A DNA stretch of 64,000 bases from Pseudomonas sp. VD-NE ins (GCF_031882575.1 NZ_CP134772.1:3615001-3679000); one strand, 5' to 3'. Counted from the stretch's first letter, positions 44,808 through 55,324 are shown. Numbers and translations: made by a program. The notes: generated by a model not told the origin, from the letters alone.

Positions 44808-45686
44808 ATGATCAAAGAACTGAAGACACTCATCGCCGTAGCACGCGAAGGCACATTCGCTGCTGCCGGTAACAGGATCGGCCTCACGCAGGCTGCCGTC
44901 AGCGCACAGATTCAGCGCCTGGAAGCAGAACTCGGCTTCGAGCTTTTCGACAGAAAGGGACGCTCGGCACACCTCAACAAAATGGGCCAGCAGATCCTCC
45001 TGCAGGCGCAAGAACTGCTCAGGCTCTACGACAGCCTCGGGACTACAACAGTGGGACTGCCGCCCAGCGTGCTGGTCAACATTGGCGCGATTGCCTCGGT
45101 GCAGCGCTCTTACCTGCCTGACGCGCTGGCAAAGTTTCACCAACATTGCCCGCAGTGCCGATCCCGGGTAGTGCCGGGTTTATCGATGGAACTGGTCAAC
45201 CTGGTGGATGCTGGCGAGATCGACATGGCCGTGATCATCCGCCCGCCCTTCTCACTGCAGAGTGATCTGCGCTGGACCACCTTGGCGCTGGAGCCTTACC
45301 GGTTGATCGTGCCACGCGATGTGCCGGGCGATGACTGGTCCCGGTTACTTTCCAGCCAGCCGTTCATTCGATATGACCGATCTTCCTTTGGCGGCAGGCA
45401 GGTCGACCGCTTTTTGCGGCAGATGCATTTCACACTGCGTGAGGTCTGCGAGCTGGATGAGCTGGAAGCAATTATCAAACTGGTCGAAAACGGTGTCGGG
45501 GTGGCGCTGGTGCCGCAAACGGCGCCCGACTTTGCATGGCCTGCCGGTGTCCGGGTGCTCGACCTCGGGCAGCACACCTTTCACCGTGATATTGGGCTGG
45601 TGCACCGGTCGCGGCAGACTTTTACAGAACCTGTGCGGATGCTGGCTGAACTGATCAGTGCTCAGGTGAAGATGGGGTATGAGTGA
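44808..45686 (+). CDS. LysR-family transcriptional regulator
   Basis: 292 residues. The winged HTH reads FAAAGNRIGLTQAAVSAQIQ, a standard LysR recognition element, and the C-terminal part is a periplasmic-binding-type sensing domain. It is divergent from the VOC and symporter genes, sharing the AT-rich 44652-44807 interval, so it very probably regulates them. The inducing ligand is unknown; a dicarboxylate or amino acid is a reasonable guess from the symporter. Confidence 0.9.
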   Translation: MIKELKTLIAVAREGTFAAAGNRIGLTQAAVSAQIQRLEAELGFELFDRKGRSAHLNKMGQQILLQAQELLRLYDSLGTTTVGLPPSVLVNIGAIASVQRSYLPDALAKFHQHCPQCRSRVVPGLSMELVNLVDAGEIDMAVIIRPPFSLQSDLRWTTLALEPYRLIVPRDVPGDDWSRLLSSQPFIRYDRSSFGGRQVDRFLRQMHFTLREVCELDELEAIIKLVENGVGVALVPQTAPDFAWPAGVRVLDLGQHTFHRDIGLVHRSRQTFTEPVRMLAELISAQVKMGYE

Positions 45687-45810
45687 GGCCTTCAAAAAAA
45701 CAATCATTAACCGCATCAATAACAACCATTGATTCAATGAAGTTCTCTTATCAGGCTCGCGGCGTAAGATCGGCTCCAGACCTAACCACTACCCCACGGA
45801 GCACACACTC

Positions 45811-46002
45811 ATGAAACGCCAAGCCCTTTTCAGCATCGCTTTCTCACTGTTCGCCCTGAATGCTTTTGCCGCTGAACCTGCCACCCAGACTGATCCACTG
45901 TTCAGCGATGCAGTGGCAGCCGCGACCCAGACCGATCCGCTGTTCAGCGATGCCGTTGCCGAAGGCGGTTCAGACCGTTTGCTCGAACGCCGCGCCGTCT
46001 GA
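45811..46002 (+). CDS. Small secreted protein with a 14-residue tandem repeat
   Basis: 63 residues. A clear signal peptide (MKRQALFSIAFSLFALNAFA) is cleaved before AEPAT. The mature part of about 42 residues is mostly two copies of ATQTDPLFSDAVA with different last residues, then EGGSDRLLERRAV. No metal or cysteine motifs are present. A strong terminator follows. The gene is monocistronic. It resembles short periplasmic Pseudomonas proteins of unknown role. It could be a surface or stress peptide, but I cannot assign it. Confidence 0.72.
   Translation: MKRQALFSIAFSLFALNAFAAEPATQTDPLFSDAVAAATQTDPLFSDAVAEGGSDRLLERRAV
45880..45963 (+). repeat. Two 42-bp tandem units encoding the 14-residue repeat
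   Basis: Units 45880-45921 and 45922-45963 differ at a few, mostly silent or conservative, positions, so the protein repeat is kept while the DNA has drifted. Confidence 0.8.
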
Positions 46003-46032
46003 ATGCAGCGCTTCAGCGCAGTCACCGAAGAA

Positions 46033-46062
46033 AAGCCCGACCTCATCCGTCGGGCTTTTTTC
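46033..46062 (+). terminator. Rho-independent terminator after the small secreted protein
   Basis: AAGCCCGAC (46033-46041) pairs with GTCGGGCTT (46049-46057) around a seven-base loop, followed by T-rich DNA. Confidence 0.9.
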
Positions 46063-46170
46063 GTCTGGAAGTGCTGCGCACCTGCCCTGCTCTGCCGGAA
46101 AGTTTTCCTCCCCGATCGGCTCGATCACCTAACCTCATAGACTGTGTGATCCATTCGAGCCGCCTCACCC

Positions 46171-48555
46171 ATGCGCAACACATTGAAGTCGTTGTTTTTT
46201 GTCGTATTCATGCTGCTTGTTGGCGGTAGTCCGACGCTGTGGGCAGCCGACTTGCCGGCGCCGGTAACCAGCGCTGCCGCGCCGTTGCCGGTGATTTCGC
46301 AAAGCGATCTGCAGGCGCTGCAACAACGCCTCGACGGGCTCAAACAACAGATTTCCGCGGCGAACAACTACAACCAGCTCGAAGGCCCGCAGGATCGGGT
46401 GCAGGCGTTCATTCTGGATGTCGATCGGTTGTCGGCGGCGTTGTTGCCGCAGCAGGCGCAACTGGCGGTGCAGTTGGGGGTGCTGGGGGCTGCGCCGGAT
46501 GCCGATCTGGCGGCGGAGCAGGCAGACATCGTCGCGCAACGGGCGTCGCTGGCCGAGCAAAAGAGCAAGGTCGACGGCACTTTGAAGAGCCTGGCGGCGT
46601 TGAAGCAGAGCGCGGCGGATCTGATTACGCAGATCGCCGGCATCCGCCGCACGTTGCTGGAGAGCGAACTGACGCTGGGTACTGACAGCGTGCTGAGCCC
46701 AAGTTTCTGGTCACCGCTGGTGAGTCCGACCGAGGATGATCGTCAGCGCCTGCGCTTTTTCGTCGCGCAGGTGCGCGATACCTGGGCCACCGTGTGGGCA
46801 CCAGGCGAACGCATCTACACCAGTGTGCTGATGGCGTTGGCGCTGATCATCTGGACATTCGGCCGCAGGCTGGCCGAGCGCGGTCTGACCTGGGTGTGCA
46901 TTTACCGCATGCCCGAGGGACGTCTGCGCCGCAGTGCGCTGGCGTTCGCCTCGGCGCTGGCAACCATCGCCACCACCGGCATTGCCTTGCAATTGTTGTT
47001 CTACGCTTGTACCCGCCACCAGCCGTTGCCGCCGGTGCTGGAAACCTTCTCCGAAGAATTCGAGAAGGTCGTGTATGCCTGCGTGTTGCTCACCGGGTTG
47101 AGCCGCGCGTTGCTGTCGACCGAACATCCCTCGTGGCGCCTGCCGGCGATTGCCGATCAGGTGGCGCTGGCGCTCAGGCCTTACCCGCGCATTCTGTCCT
47201 GCACGTTACTGGTGCTGGTGACGCTGGTGCAGGTCAGCAATGCCACCGGCATGAGCAGCCAGATCGTGATCGCCGGCCGCGGGGTCATTTCGATCGTCGT
47301 GCTGGCGATCGTGACGGTGCTGCTGTTGCGCGTCGGCAAGGTGCGCAAGGCACTGGTCGCGGTCAATGATGCGGCGGCGGCCAACAGTACGTTCGCCGGG
47401 GTGATTTACACCATTGCCAGCCTGTCGATGTTTGTCTCGGCGATCGCGCTGCTGGCTGGCTACGTGTCGCTGGCGCGGTTCATAAGTTATGAGCTGGTGT
47501 GGGCGTACATCGTCTTGTCGGGTTTCTACCTGCTGATCCAGTTGATCAAGGACGTCTGCGAGCACGTGTTTTCACCCAGACATGCGAGCGGTAAGGCGCT
47601 CAAACAGCTACTGGGTATCGGTGATCGGCGACTCGATCAGATCTCGATTCTGCTGTCCGGTTTCAGCCGTGCCGCGCTGTTGCTGCTGGCGGTGATCGCC
47701 CTGTTTGTCGGTGGCATCGGCACCACGCTCGGGCAACTGGCGAGCAACATCATGGCAATCCTTGGCGGCGCCGGGTTGCGCAAGCTGAACATCGTCCCCG
47801 GCCATCTGCTCAATGCCGTGCTGGCGCTGATGATCGGCATCTGGCTGATCCGCGCCCTGCGCCGTTGGCTCGACAATGAATTTCTGCCCAAGACCGACAT
47901 GGACCCGGGCATGTGCGCCTCGCTGAGTACGCTGTTTTCCAACATCGGTTACGCCTTCGTGATTCTGCTGACGCTGTCGTCGCTGGGCGTGCAGTGGACC
48001 AATCTGGCGTGGATCGTCAGTGCGTTGTCGGTAGGCATCGGTTTTGGTTTGCAGGAGATCGTGAAGAACTTCGTTTCGGGCCTGATTCTGTTGACTGAAC
48101 GCCCGGTGAAGGTCGGCGACTTGATCAGCATCAGCGGCGTGGAAGGCGACATCCGCCGCATCAACGTACGCGCCACGGAAATCCAGCTCAGCGACCGCTC
48201 GATCGTCATCGTGCCCAACTCGCAACTGATCTCGCAGAACCTGCGCAACGTGACCTTGGGCGGCAGCGCGCAAGGCGTGGCGTCACTGGAATTGGTGTTC
48301 CCGCTGGATATCGATCCTGAAGAGGTGAAAGACCTGTTGCTCAACGCTTATCGGGAGAACGAAACCATCCTCGATAAGCCGGCACCGTTCGTGCGCTTCA
48401 GCAAGTTGTCGCCGGACGGGATCACCTTGACGGTCACCGGTTATGTAGGCAGCCCGAGGATTGTCGGGGTGACCAAGAGCGATCTTTTGTTTGAAGTGCT
48501 CAAGCGTCTGGGGGCGGCGGGAATTGCGCTGGCGAAGCCGGCGGCGAGTACGTGA
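46171..48555 (+). CDS. Mechanosensitive channel (DUF3772 + MscS domains)
   Basis: 794 residues. A signal peptide (SLFFVVFMLLVGGSPTLWAA) leads a periplasmic DUF3772 region rich in coiled-coil phrases (DLQALQQRLDGLKQQISAAN). Several membrane helices follow, then the MscS pore and cytoplasmic vestibule near residues 600-780: GIGFGLQEIVKNFVSGLILL, ERPVKVGDLISISGVEGDI and IVIVPNSQLISQNLRN. It should release solutes during osmotic downshift and may respond to another ligand through its periplasmic domain. It resembles the DUF3772-type MscK-like proteins of Pseudomonas. It is convergent with the FAD oxidase gene, with only four bases between their stops. Confidence 0.9.
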   Translation: MRNTLKSLFFVVFMLLVGGSPTLWAADLPAPVTSAAAPLPVISQSDLQALQQRLDGLKQQISAANNYNQLEGPQDRVQAFILDVDRLSAALLPQQAQLAVQLGVLGAAPDADLAAEQADIVAQRASLAEQKSKVDGTLKSLAALKQSAADLITQIAGIRRTLLESELTLGTDSVLSPSFWSPLVSPTEDDRQRLRFFVAQVRDTWATVWAPGERIYTSVLMALALIIWTFGRRLAERGLTWVCIYRMPEGRLRRSALAFASALATIATTGIALQLLFYACTRHQPLPPVLETFSEEFEKVVYACVLLTGLSRALLSTEHPSWRLPAIADQVALALRPYPRILSCTLLVLVTLVQVSNATGMSSQIVIAGRGVISIVVLAIVTVLLLRVGKVRKALVAVNDAAAANSTFAGVIYTIASLSMFVSAIALLAGYVSLARFISYELVWAYIVLSGFYLLIQLIKDVCEHVFSPRHASGKALKQLLGIGDRRLDQISILLSGFSRAALLLLAVIALFVGGIGTTLGQLASNIMAILGGAGLRKLNIVPGHLLNAVLALMIGIWLIRALRRWLDNEFLPKTDMDPGMCASLSTLFSNIGYAFVILLTLSSLGVQWTNLAWIVSALSVGIGFGLQEIVKNFVSGLILLTERPVKVGDLISISGVEGDIRRINVRATEIQLSDRSIVIVPNSQLISQNLRNVTLGGSAQGVASLELVFPLDIDPEEVKDLLLNAYRENETILDKPAPFVRFSKLSPDGITLTVTGYVGSPRIVGVTKSDLLFEVLKRLGAAGIALAKPAAST

Positions 48556-48559
48556 GTAA

Positions 48560-49678
48560 TCAATGAGGCGAACAACCGCCGATTTCCTGCACGACGCGGT
48601 CCGCCAAAGCCAGACAGCTCGTCAGCCCCGGAGACTCGATGCCAAACAGATTCACCAGACCCGGCACGCCATGCGCCGCTGGGCCACTGATGACAAAGTC
48701 CGCCGCCGGTTGCTGTTCGCCGCTGATCTTCGGGCGGATGCCGCTGTACGCCGGTTGCAGACTGCCATCGGGCAGCCCTGGCCAATAGCGGCGAATTGCC
48801 TGATAAAAGCTGTCGGCCCGTTGCGGGTCAACGCGGTAATCAACCTCCGCGACCCATTCCACATCAGGCCCGAAGCGCGCCTGCCCCGCGAGGTCGAGCG
48901 TCATGTGGACACCGAGTCCGGCGGCTTCGGGTGCGGGATAAACCAGATGCCGAAAAGGTATCCGCCCGCTGAAGCTGAAATAGCTGCCTTTGCACAACTG
49001 CGCAACGGGAATGAACGATGAGCACAGGCCGGCAATACGACTTGCCACTTGCGGCGCCGACAAACCGGCACAATTGACCAGTTCGCGACACCCCAGGGTC
49101 ATGGGCTGCGCACCGCCCATTCGCAACTCAATCCCGTCAGGGTGACACCGAGCGGATTCAAACGGGGTATGAAAGGCAAACGAGGTGCCCAAGGACTCGG
49201 CATCCGCTTGCAGGGCGAGCATCAAGGCATGGGAGTCGACAATTCCGGTGGAGGGCGACCAGAGTGCCGCGACACAGGACAGTTCCGGCTCCAGCGCCAG
49301 CGCCTGGCGGGCGTCGAGCAACTGCAAGCCCTCGACACCGTTGCGCCGCCCCTGCTCCCACAAGCGTTGCAAGGCACCGCGCTGCGCGTCATCGGTCGCA
49401 ACGATCAGCTTGCCCAGACGCTGGCAAGCCACGGCGTGCGCCTCACAGAAGGCATAAAGACGACGGTTGCCTTGCACACACATTTGCGCCTTCAAGCTGT
49501 TGCCGGCGTAATAGATACCGGCGTGGATGACCTCTGAATTGCGCGAACTGATGCCCGTCCCGATGCCCTCGCCCGCCTCCACCACAATCACTTCACGCCC
49601 ACTCGAGGCCAGTGCCCGGGCCACCGCCAGCCCGAGCACACCGGCGCCGATCACCACGCATTCGATATCGATATTCAC
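48560..49678 (-). CDS. LhgO-like FAD-dependent oxidoreductase (last gene of the GH65 cluster)
   Basis: 372 residues from a GTG start; the GTGA overlaps the preceding aminotransferase stop and GGGGGAG precedes it. The FAD loop [20 protein letters not shown] and [20 protein letters not shown] follow the L-2-hydroxyglutarate oxidase pattern. [17 protein letters not shown] and [16 protein letters not shown] also fit that family. It probably oxidises a hydroxy acid or an amine. In this operon it would act on the pathway's intermediate. The true substrate is not inferable from the sequence alone. Confidence 0.82.
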   Translation of the reverse strand: MNIDIECVVIGAGVLGLAVARALASSGREVIVVEAGEGIGTGISSRNSEVIHAGIYYAGNSLKAQMCVQGNRRLYAFCEAHAVACQRLGKLIVATDDAQRGALQRLWEQGRRNGVEGLQLLDARQALALEPELSCVAALWSPSTGIVDSHALMLALQADAESLGTSFAFHTPFESARCHPDGIELRMGGAQPMTLGCRELVNCAGLSAPQVASRIAGLCSSFIPVAQLCKGSYFSFSGRIPFRHLVYPAPEAAGLGVHMTLDLAGQARFGPDVEWVAEVDYRVDPQRADSFYQAIRRYWPGLPDGSLQPAYSGIRPKISGEQQPAADFVISGPAAHGVPGLVNLFGIESPGLTSCLALADRVVQEIGGCSPH

Positions 49679-50778
49679 CTCCCCCCCGCGCGTTCGAATT
49701 GCTTGATCAGCGTGGTGACCTTCTCCACCTCGCCATCCGACAAATGATGATGACAAGGAAGGGTGAGCATTTCTCGGGACAGACGTTCGGTATTGGCCAG
49801 CACGATGCGCGGCTGACTGCTCAACCAGGCTTTTTGCCAATGGATGGGCAGCGGATAATGAACGGCCGTTTGCACATCGTGCTGCGCCAGAAACGCCTGC
49901 AAGCGATCACGATTTTGCGACTGCACGACATAGTGATAATAGGCGTTACCCGGCTTGCCGCCACCCAGGTCAGTACCCGTACGGGTGGTGCCGAGGACGT
50001 CATCATAGAAAGCGGCGATTTCCACACGTCTTTTCAGCCATTGATCCAGATACTGCGCTTTGACATTGAGCGCCGCGGCCTGCAACGAGTCGAGGCGCGA
50101 ATTGATACCGAACCGCACCGATTCGTTACGGGTTTCCAGACCATGATTGCGAGCAATACGTGCGTATTCGGCAATCTTCGGATTGCGGGTGACCAGCATC
50201 CCGCCATCTCCCAGGCCCCCAAGCGTCTTCAACGGATGCATGGAAAAGGCTGAGGCATCGCCTCGAGTGCCGACTTGCTGACCGTCGAGGGTGGTGCCGA
50301 TCGCCTGTGCGCAATCCTCGATGACGGCCACTGCGCGGGCACGGCACAGGTCGAGGATGGCATCGATATTCAGCGGACGTCCGCGTAGATAGACCGGAAT
50401 GACCGCTTTGGTCCGCTCATTCAAAAGGGGCGCAATCGTATCGACGTTCATCAGCTCATCGTCGCCCACGTCCGCCAGGACCGGCCGGGCACCTGCCGCC
50501 ACAATGGCACCGACGGTGGCAACAAAGGTATTGGCGCAGGTAATGACTTCGTCGCCGGGCCCGATATCCAGCGCACGCAATGCCAGAAACAACGCATCCG
50601 TGCCTGAATTGAGGGCCACCGCATGCGCCCCGCCACAGCGCTCCGACATCCAGGCTTCGAACGCCAGAACCTCTTCACCCAGGATGAATTCACCTGACTG
50701 CAGGAGCGCATGCCAGCGCTCGAAGATCTCGCTCGAAAGGTCTTGGGCCTGTTCCTGGACGTTATTGCACTTGATCAT
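49675..50778 (-). CDS. DegT/DnrJ/EryC1/StrS sugar aminotransferase
   Basis: 367 residues of the PLP-dependent DegT family, which aminates keto-sugars attached to nucleotides. Key parts: [26 protein letters not shown], and the PLP lysine in [17 protein letters not shown] near residue 183. The family's usual substrate is a 3- or 4-keto NDP-sugar; the NAD-dependent epimerase two genes upstream could generate a keto-sugar. ATG 50778 follows AAGGAG and overlaps the exporter stop by 17 bp. A free keto-sugar or cyclitol substrate, as in aminoglycoside pathways, is also possible. Confidence 0.88.
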   Translation of the reverse strand: MIKCNNVQEQAQDLSSEIFERWHALLQSGEFILGEEVLAFEAWMSERCGGAHAVALNSGTDALFLALRALDIGPGDEVITCANTFVATVGAIVAAGARPVLADVGDDELMNVDTIAPLLNERTKAVIPVYLRGRPLNIDAILDLCRARAVAVIEDCAQAIGTTLDGQQVGTRGDASAFSMHPLKTLGGLGDGGMLVTRNPKIAEYARIARNHGLETRNESVRFGINSRLDSLQAAALNVKAQYLDQWLKRRVEIAAFYDDVLGTTRTGTDLGGGKPGNAYYHYVVQSQNRDRLQAFLAQHDVQTAVHYPLPIHWQKAWLSSQPRIVLANTERLSREMLTLPCHHHLSDGEVEKVTTLIKQFERAGGR

Positions 50779-52003
50779 TTCGCGCACTCCTTGGCATGAA
50801 CATGAGTGAAGTCAGGACAATCAGCAGGGTCCCGACCGCACTGACAACAGCGGTAAGCGTCAGGGTCTGGGAGTAGCCGACGATTCCGCCGACTACACCG
50901 CTGCCCAGATAGATGAAGGGGTGCACGCCGCTGGTCACGAAGGTATCGACCGCGACGACCTTGCCCAGATCCTTCTCCGGGGAATGGGTCTGCATGGCGG
51001 TTGCCCAGCCGGTGAGCCAGGACGCTTCGACGATGCCCACAAACGTCGCTCCGAGAATCGCCATCCACGCCGATGTGCCCAGCCCGAGCAAGGCCATTGC
51101 CCCCGCGAGGAACAATCCGCAAGTGACGGCGAGCCCCACCAGTCGCTCATGCCCCGAGGCCAGCACCGTGATGACCGAGCCGATGCAAGCGCCGAATCCC
51201 GATGCCGCCAGGCAATAACCCCACATGTCTTCACTGAAGCGCTGACTGATCGCATAAGGCGCAACGACCAGAAAGATCGGAAAACACAACACGTTCACCA
51301 CCAGCGTCGCGGCAAAACCCAGCAGCAGCGTGGCGTTGTTGACGACCACGGTGATGCCGTTTAGCGCTTCACGCAGCGAGAACTCTTCCTCCGATTCATG
51401 GTGGCCGACATTCGGCAGCTGCGCGGTGTAAATGGCAGCGCAGAAGAAGGTCAGCCCATCGATCAGGATCCCCCACACCGGGTCCCAAAGAATGATGAAC
51501 ACCCCCAGCGTCGCCGGAAACAGAATGGCGACCAGGTTATCGATGAAGTTCATCGCCCCGTTGCCCGCCACCAGAGCCTTTTTCGGCAACAGATTGACCA
51601 GCAGCACCTGTGCACAGGGTTTCGATACACCAATACCGATACCGAAGATCAGATACGCGAGCACCAAAAAGCCCCAGTGCGCCCCTGTCATCAGCAGCGC
51701 AACGGCGGCCAGTTGCGCAAGACCTCGCGCCGTATCGGTGTAGATGAGCACTTGCCGGGGCGATTTGCGATCCGCCAGCATCCCCCCGGCCAGGGCACCG
51801 ATAACGGTTCCGACACCGACGGCAGCCATGATGAAACCAAATACATCACCACCGAAACCGTCGCGAATCAGTGCGATCGGTAGCGCCGCCAGACAGATGG
51901 CATCGCCGGCCATCGACAGGCCCTGGCCAATCAGCAACTTGCGAAACGGCAAGACCCCCAAGGCTTCGTTGTAAGGTGACAAGCGTTCTTTGATAGAAAT
52001 CAT
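50762..52003 (-). CDS. MFS transporter, putative product exporter
   Basis: 413 residues, about 12 membrane helices. The MFS loop 2-3 signature is LAGGMLADRKSPRQVLIYTD. The N-terminus (FRKLLIGQGLSMAGDAICLA) is typical of the enterobactin-exporter/macrolide-efflux branch. Its ATG overlaps the GH65 stop by four bases (ATGA), and the aminotransferase gene overlaps its end. Such tight coupling with biosynthetic enzymes suggests export of, and self-resistance to, the cluster's product. Substrate unknown. Confidence 0.85.
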   Translation of the reverse strand: MISIKERLSPYNEALGVLPFRKLLIGQGLSMAGDAICLAALPIALIRDGFGGDVFGFIMAAVGVGTVIGALAGGMLADRKSPRQVLIYTDTARGLAQLAAVALLMTGAHWGFLVLAYLIFGIGIGVSKPCAQVLLVNLLPKKALVAGNGAMNFIDNLVAILFPATLGVFIILWDPVWGILIDGLTFFCAAIYTAQLPNVGHHESEEEFSLREALNGITVVVNNATLLLGFAATLVVNVLCFPIFLVVAPYAISQRFSEDMWGYCLAASGFGACIGSVITVLASGHERLVGLAVTCGLFLAGAMALLGLGTSAWMAILGATFVGIVEASWLTGWATAMQTHSPEKDLGKVVAVDTFVTSGVHPFIYLGSGVVGGIVGYSQTLTLTAVVSAVGTLLIVLTSLMFMPRSARNDQVQ

Positions 52004-54264
52004 GGATGCCCCTCCTTGAGGCCTATTCGTCCATCCTCGCCGCGCAGGGTCGGCAACTGGCGATCGCCGTGGCGAATCTCCAGCTCGTCGTCACCGAGTA
52101 CGGAAATCCGCAGTCTTTGACCGCGGAACTGCAGAGTGAAATGGTAAGCCTGCCAGTGTGCGGGCAACTTCGGTCGGAAGGCCAGTTGGCCCGATTCGAT
52201 ATCCAGCCCCGACAGCCCCTCGACCAATCCTTGCCAGGCGCCGGCGTAGGCGGAAAGATGCAGCCCGTTGCTGTAGTCGTCGACCGGCGTGAAGTCGAGG
52301 TTGTAGCGGCTGGCCCGGGCAATGAAATCGGCGCTGGTGTGCGTCTCGCCCAGATGCGCGGCGACGACGGCATGCGGACCGTAACTCAACGAGGACTCAT
52401 GCACCGTACGCGGTTCATAGTAATTGAACGCGGCGCGCTTCACGGCCGCTGAAAAATCGTCGGGAAACATCGACATCAACAGTACGATGTCGGCCTGCTT
52501 GACCAGTTGCGAATCGAAGTTTTGCAGTTTCTCCGCGCTGTCGCGTTCGACCTCGTCGGCAAACTGCGGCCCACGCTGTTTGACCACACGCAGCCGGGTG
52601 TCCGGCAATGCCGCATAACCTTCGAACTCCTCAGGAATGGCCACCCCGTCCACCGTGATCCACGGCAGGTAGACGTTATCGGCTATCGCTTGCCAGAGTC
52701 GGCGTTGCGCGCCAGACACCCCGGGAAAACCCGGGCGGTCGAGCAATGAAAGCACCCGCCGGATACTCCAGCGCAGCAGGTAATTGGTAAAGAAACTGTT
52801 GTTCACGTGGTAGTGATACTCGTCCGGGCCCATGACCGAATTCACCACATACGCCTGCTTGCTCTCTGACCACTTGAACACCGATGCCGCGAATCGAGCG
52901 CTTTCTATCAGGATTTCGTAGCCCCGAGACGCCATGAACGCGTCGTCACCGGTTACCGCCCAGTACTTGTTCACGGCATAGCTGACGTCTGCCGAAATGT
53001 GCAGAACCTCATCGACACTCCACTCTCGCCTTATGTCCTGTTCAGGATAGGACAACACATAATGCGGGCCATTTTCGCCGCCCTGATCGTTGGACGCCTC
53101 CGGGAACCGTGCGCCGCAAAAGCCACTGGAACGCGCGAACTGCAGCGCTTTTTCGATGAAGGTGTAGCGGTAGTCGATCAATGCCCTGGCAACGTCCGGC
53201 GCGTTCCAGATCCAGAACATGCACTTGTGCAGTTCGGTGTCGAAGAACGTCGCACCAGAATGGTAAGTGCTGGTCAGGCCTCGCGCCGGCGATATCGTGC
53301 CATTGGCGCCATGCGCAGCGCCGAGGCCATGTTGCAGTAATTGGAATACTGCGTACTTCATACCCAGATCAGTACCCGTGTGCGGAGCCTGAATGGTGAC
53401 TTCATGCTCACGCCAGAGGCTGTTCCATTGGCTCAAATGACAGCCTTGAATCCTTGCGACATCAAAGTCGCCGGCAAACGTGTCAGGGGGGGGCTGATCG
53501 CTATCGACGCCCACCCGCCAATGCGTCACCAACCGGTGCTGGCTGACCGCTGCAAAGTCCAGGGTCACCGAAGCCACACAACCCTCTTGCCCCTGCCGCC
53601 AGGAAACGACGGAACTCGCCGTTGAATCCGCCTGTTCGACGCGCACGTCATAACGCAGATGCTGCTCGGCCGTATCGACGATCAGGCTGAATGACGCTTG
53701 ATCGACAACGCTTTGCCCGAAGTGGTAATGCCGCGCGGTCAGCCAGTCACAAGCCCCGAGGTATTCGTTCGACGCGCTGCCATCCACTCCGTAATCAAGC
53801 CTCAATCGATGGCGTGCGTTGCCCGTGCCGAGGCGTTTCAAACTGATCTGCGTCGACACCGCTGCCTGATCCGGGGCATCAATGAACTGGGTGACCGTCA
53901 GCTCATATTGCACACCGGCCAGCTGAAACTGCTCGCAACTGCTGACGGTCGCCTGATCGAGTGCCAACACCACCACGGGTTCGTTGCTTGCCGGCTCAAG
54001 AGGCAACCCCGTGTCAACATCGTAAAGCCGCAGGATGGCCGGCGCGGGTAAGGCAATGATTTCCCGCGAGACGCCGACACCGGCCGCATACACCCCCGCC
54101 AACAGCAACTGCGTGCGCCGGCTGCGTGGCGATGCGTTGGGCATGTGCGCACGCACGCCGAGCAAGGGATTGGCCAGGGTCGCCACGCACGCCGCGAAGG
54201 ACGACGATCTCGCGTCGATCGCGACGATGTCTTCGCGGTGCTCGCCGTAGGAAATGCTCAGCAC
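52000..54264 (-). CDS. Glycoside hydrolase family 65 (glycoside phosphorylase type)
   Basis: 754 residues. The catalytic acid is in VMGPDEYHYHVNNSFFTN (E near 477). The phosphate-binding loop HESSLSYGPHA near 623 is the HxSSLS form of the phosphorylases rather than hydrolases. The N-terminal beta-sandwich, alpha/alpha barrel (FWIWNAPDVARALIDYRY) and C-terminal beta-domain are in the usual order and length. GH65 enzymes cleave or make alpha-glucosides through beta-glucose-1-phosphate. The start is GTG 54264, seven bases after AGGAGG and overlapping the epimerase stop. A beta-phosphoglucomutase-like HAD enzyme in the same operon fits that chemistry. The disaccharide or acceptor is unknown. Confidence 0.87.
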   Translation of the reverse strand: MLSISYGEHREDIVAIDARSSSFAACVATLANPLLGVRAHMPNASPRSRRTQLLLAGVYAAGVGVSREIIALPAPAILRLYDVDTGLPLEPASNEPVVVLALDQATVSSCEQFQLAGVQYELTVTQFIDAPDQAAVSTQISLKRLGTGNARHRLRLDYGVDGSASNEYLGACDWLTARHYHFGQSVVDQASFSLIVDTAEQHLRYDVRVEQADSTASSVVSWRQGQEGCVASVTLDFAAVSQHRLVTHWRVGVDSDQPPPDTFAGDFDVARIQGCHLSQWNSLWREHEVTIQAPHTGTDLGMKYAVFQLLQHGLGAAHGANGTISPARGLTSTYHSGATFFDTELHKCMFWIWNAPDVARALIDYRYTFIEKALQFARSSGFCGARFPEASNDQGGENGPHYVLSYPEQDIRREWSVDEVLHISADVSYAVNKYWAVTGDDAFMASRGYEILIESARFAASVFKWSESKQAYVVNSVMGPDEYHYHVNNSFFTNYLLRWSIRRVLSLLDRPGFPGVSGAQRRLWQAIADNVYLPWITVDGVAIPEEFEGYAALPDTRLRVVKQRGPQFADEVERDSAEKLQNFDSQLVKQADIVLLMSMFPDDFSAAVKRAAFNYYEPRTVHESSLSYGPHAVVAAHLGETHTSADFIARASRYNLDFTPVDDYSNGLHLSAYAGAWQGLVEGLSGLDIESGQLAFRPKLPAHWQAYHFTLQFRGQRLRISVLGDDELEIRHGDRQLPTLRGEDGRIGLKEGHP

Positions 54265-55304
54265 GATGCGCCTCCTGACGCCTGGAACGACCAGTCGTTG
54301 TGCAGCATGTTGCGTACGTTGTGATAACGGATATCCGCTAACACATCGCCGCTGTCCTTGAAGTTCCCCGACTGCCACTGCTCACAGATCTCGACGATCG
54401 CATCGCGGATCGAAAAGATGAATTCGAAACCCAGCGTCTGTTGCACCCGTCGGGAGTCCAGCCGGTAGGATCGAACATCGTCACTGTGGGTCGTGGTGAT
54501 CGGCACATTGGTGCGGAAGTACCGATCGACGATCTCTTTTACCTGACTGGCAATATCGGTCACCGTGTGGTTCTCGTAGCCGACATTGATTGCCGTCCCG
54601 GACACCTCGCCCAGGGACTTCCGTTCGACCAGCATCGTATACAGCCGGGTCAGATCGCCGATATGCACGTTGGGGCGATACTGACTGCCGCCGAATACGG
54701 TGATTTCACCGCGCGCCAGCGCACTGGCGGTCAGGATGTTCACGGTCAGATCCAGACGTTGCCGGGGCGACCAGCCGCACACCGTGGCGGCGCGAACCGC
54801 GACAGTCTCGAACGATGAATCGGTCAGTTCGAAGAGTATCTTCTCGCCATCAGCCTTGAACCGGTTGTAGTCGGTGATGGGCACGCAGGGCTGGCGTTCG
54901 TCGACAAAAGGTTCTGCATTGACGCCGTAGACACTCGCTGAAGACGCGTAGATAAACCGCCGGCAACCCAGACGCTTGGCGCTGCTCATGAGATGCGGCA
55001 GGCAATCAATGTTTATCGATTGGCCCAGTTCCGGGGCCGAATTGAAACTCGGATCGTTCGCCACTGCAGCAAGATGCACAACGGTGTCGACACCTTGCAG
55101 CGACGTTTCCACGAGCGCCGGATCGCGTATATCGCCCTTGATGAATTCCAGGCCAGGATGGTTCAGCACACCTTCGAGCCCGTTGCCGAAATACAGCGCA
55201 TCCAGCACCCGGACGCGGTACCCGGCGGCAAGCAGTTTGGGCACCAGACGCGAGCCAATGTAGCCAGCACCGCCCGTAACAAGAACAGTTGATTCCTTTT
55301 TCAT
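54258..55304 (-). CDS. NAD-dependent epimerase/dehydratase (extended SDR)
   Basis: 348 residues. NAD-binding VLVTGGAGYIGSRLV at the start, the active-site Ser in YASSASVYG, and Tyr/Lys in DYNRFK. The family changes the stereochemistry of, or oxidises, nucleotide-linked sugars. It lies between the HAD and GH65 genes, 20 bp after the HAD gene. The GH65 start overlaps its stop by seven bases, so the two are translated together. Whether it is a 4-epimerase, a dehydratase or a reductase cannot be told by eye. Confidence 0.87.
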   Translation of the reverse strand: MKKESTVLVTGGAGYIGSRLVPKLLAAGYRVRVLDALYFGNGLEGVLNHPGLEFIKGDIRDPALVETSLQGVDTVVHLAAVANDPSFNSAPELGQSINIDCLPHLMSSAKRLGCRRFIYASSASVYGVNAEPFVDERQPCVPITDYNRFKADGEKILFELTDSSFETVAVRAATVCGWSPRQRLDLTVNILTASALARGEITVFGGSQYRPNVHIGDLTRLYTMLVERKSLGEVSGTAINVGYENHTVTDIASQVKEIVDRYFRTNVPITTTHSDDVRSYRLDSRRVQQTLGFEFIFSIRDAIVEICEQWQSGNFKDSGDVLADIRYHNVRNMLHNDWSFQASGGASC

Positions 55305-55324
55305 GGTTAATTCCTTCCCTGTGG

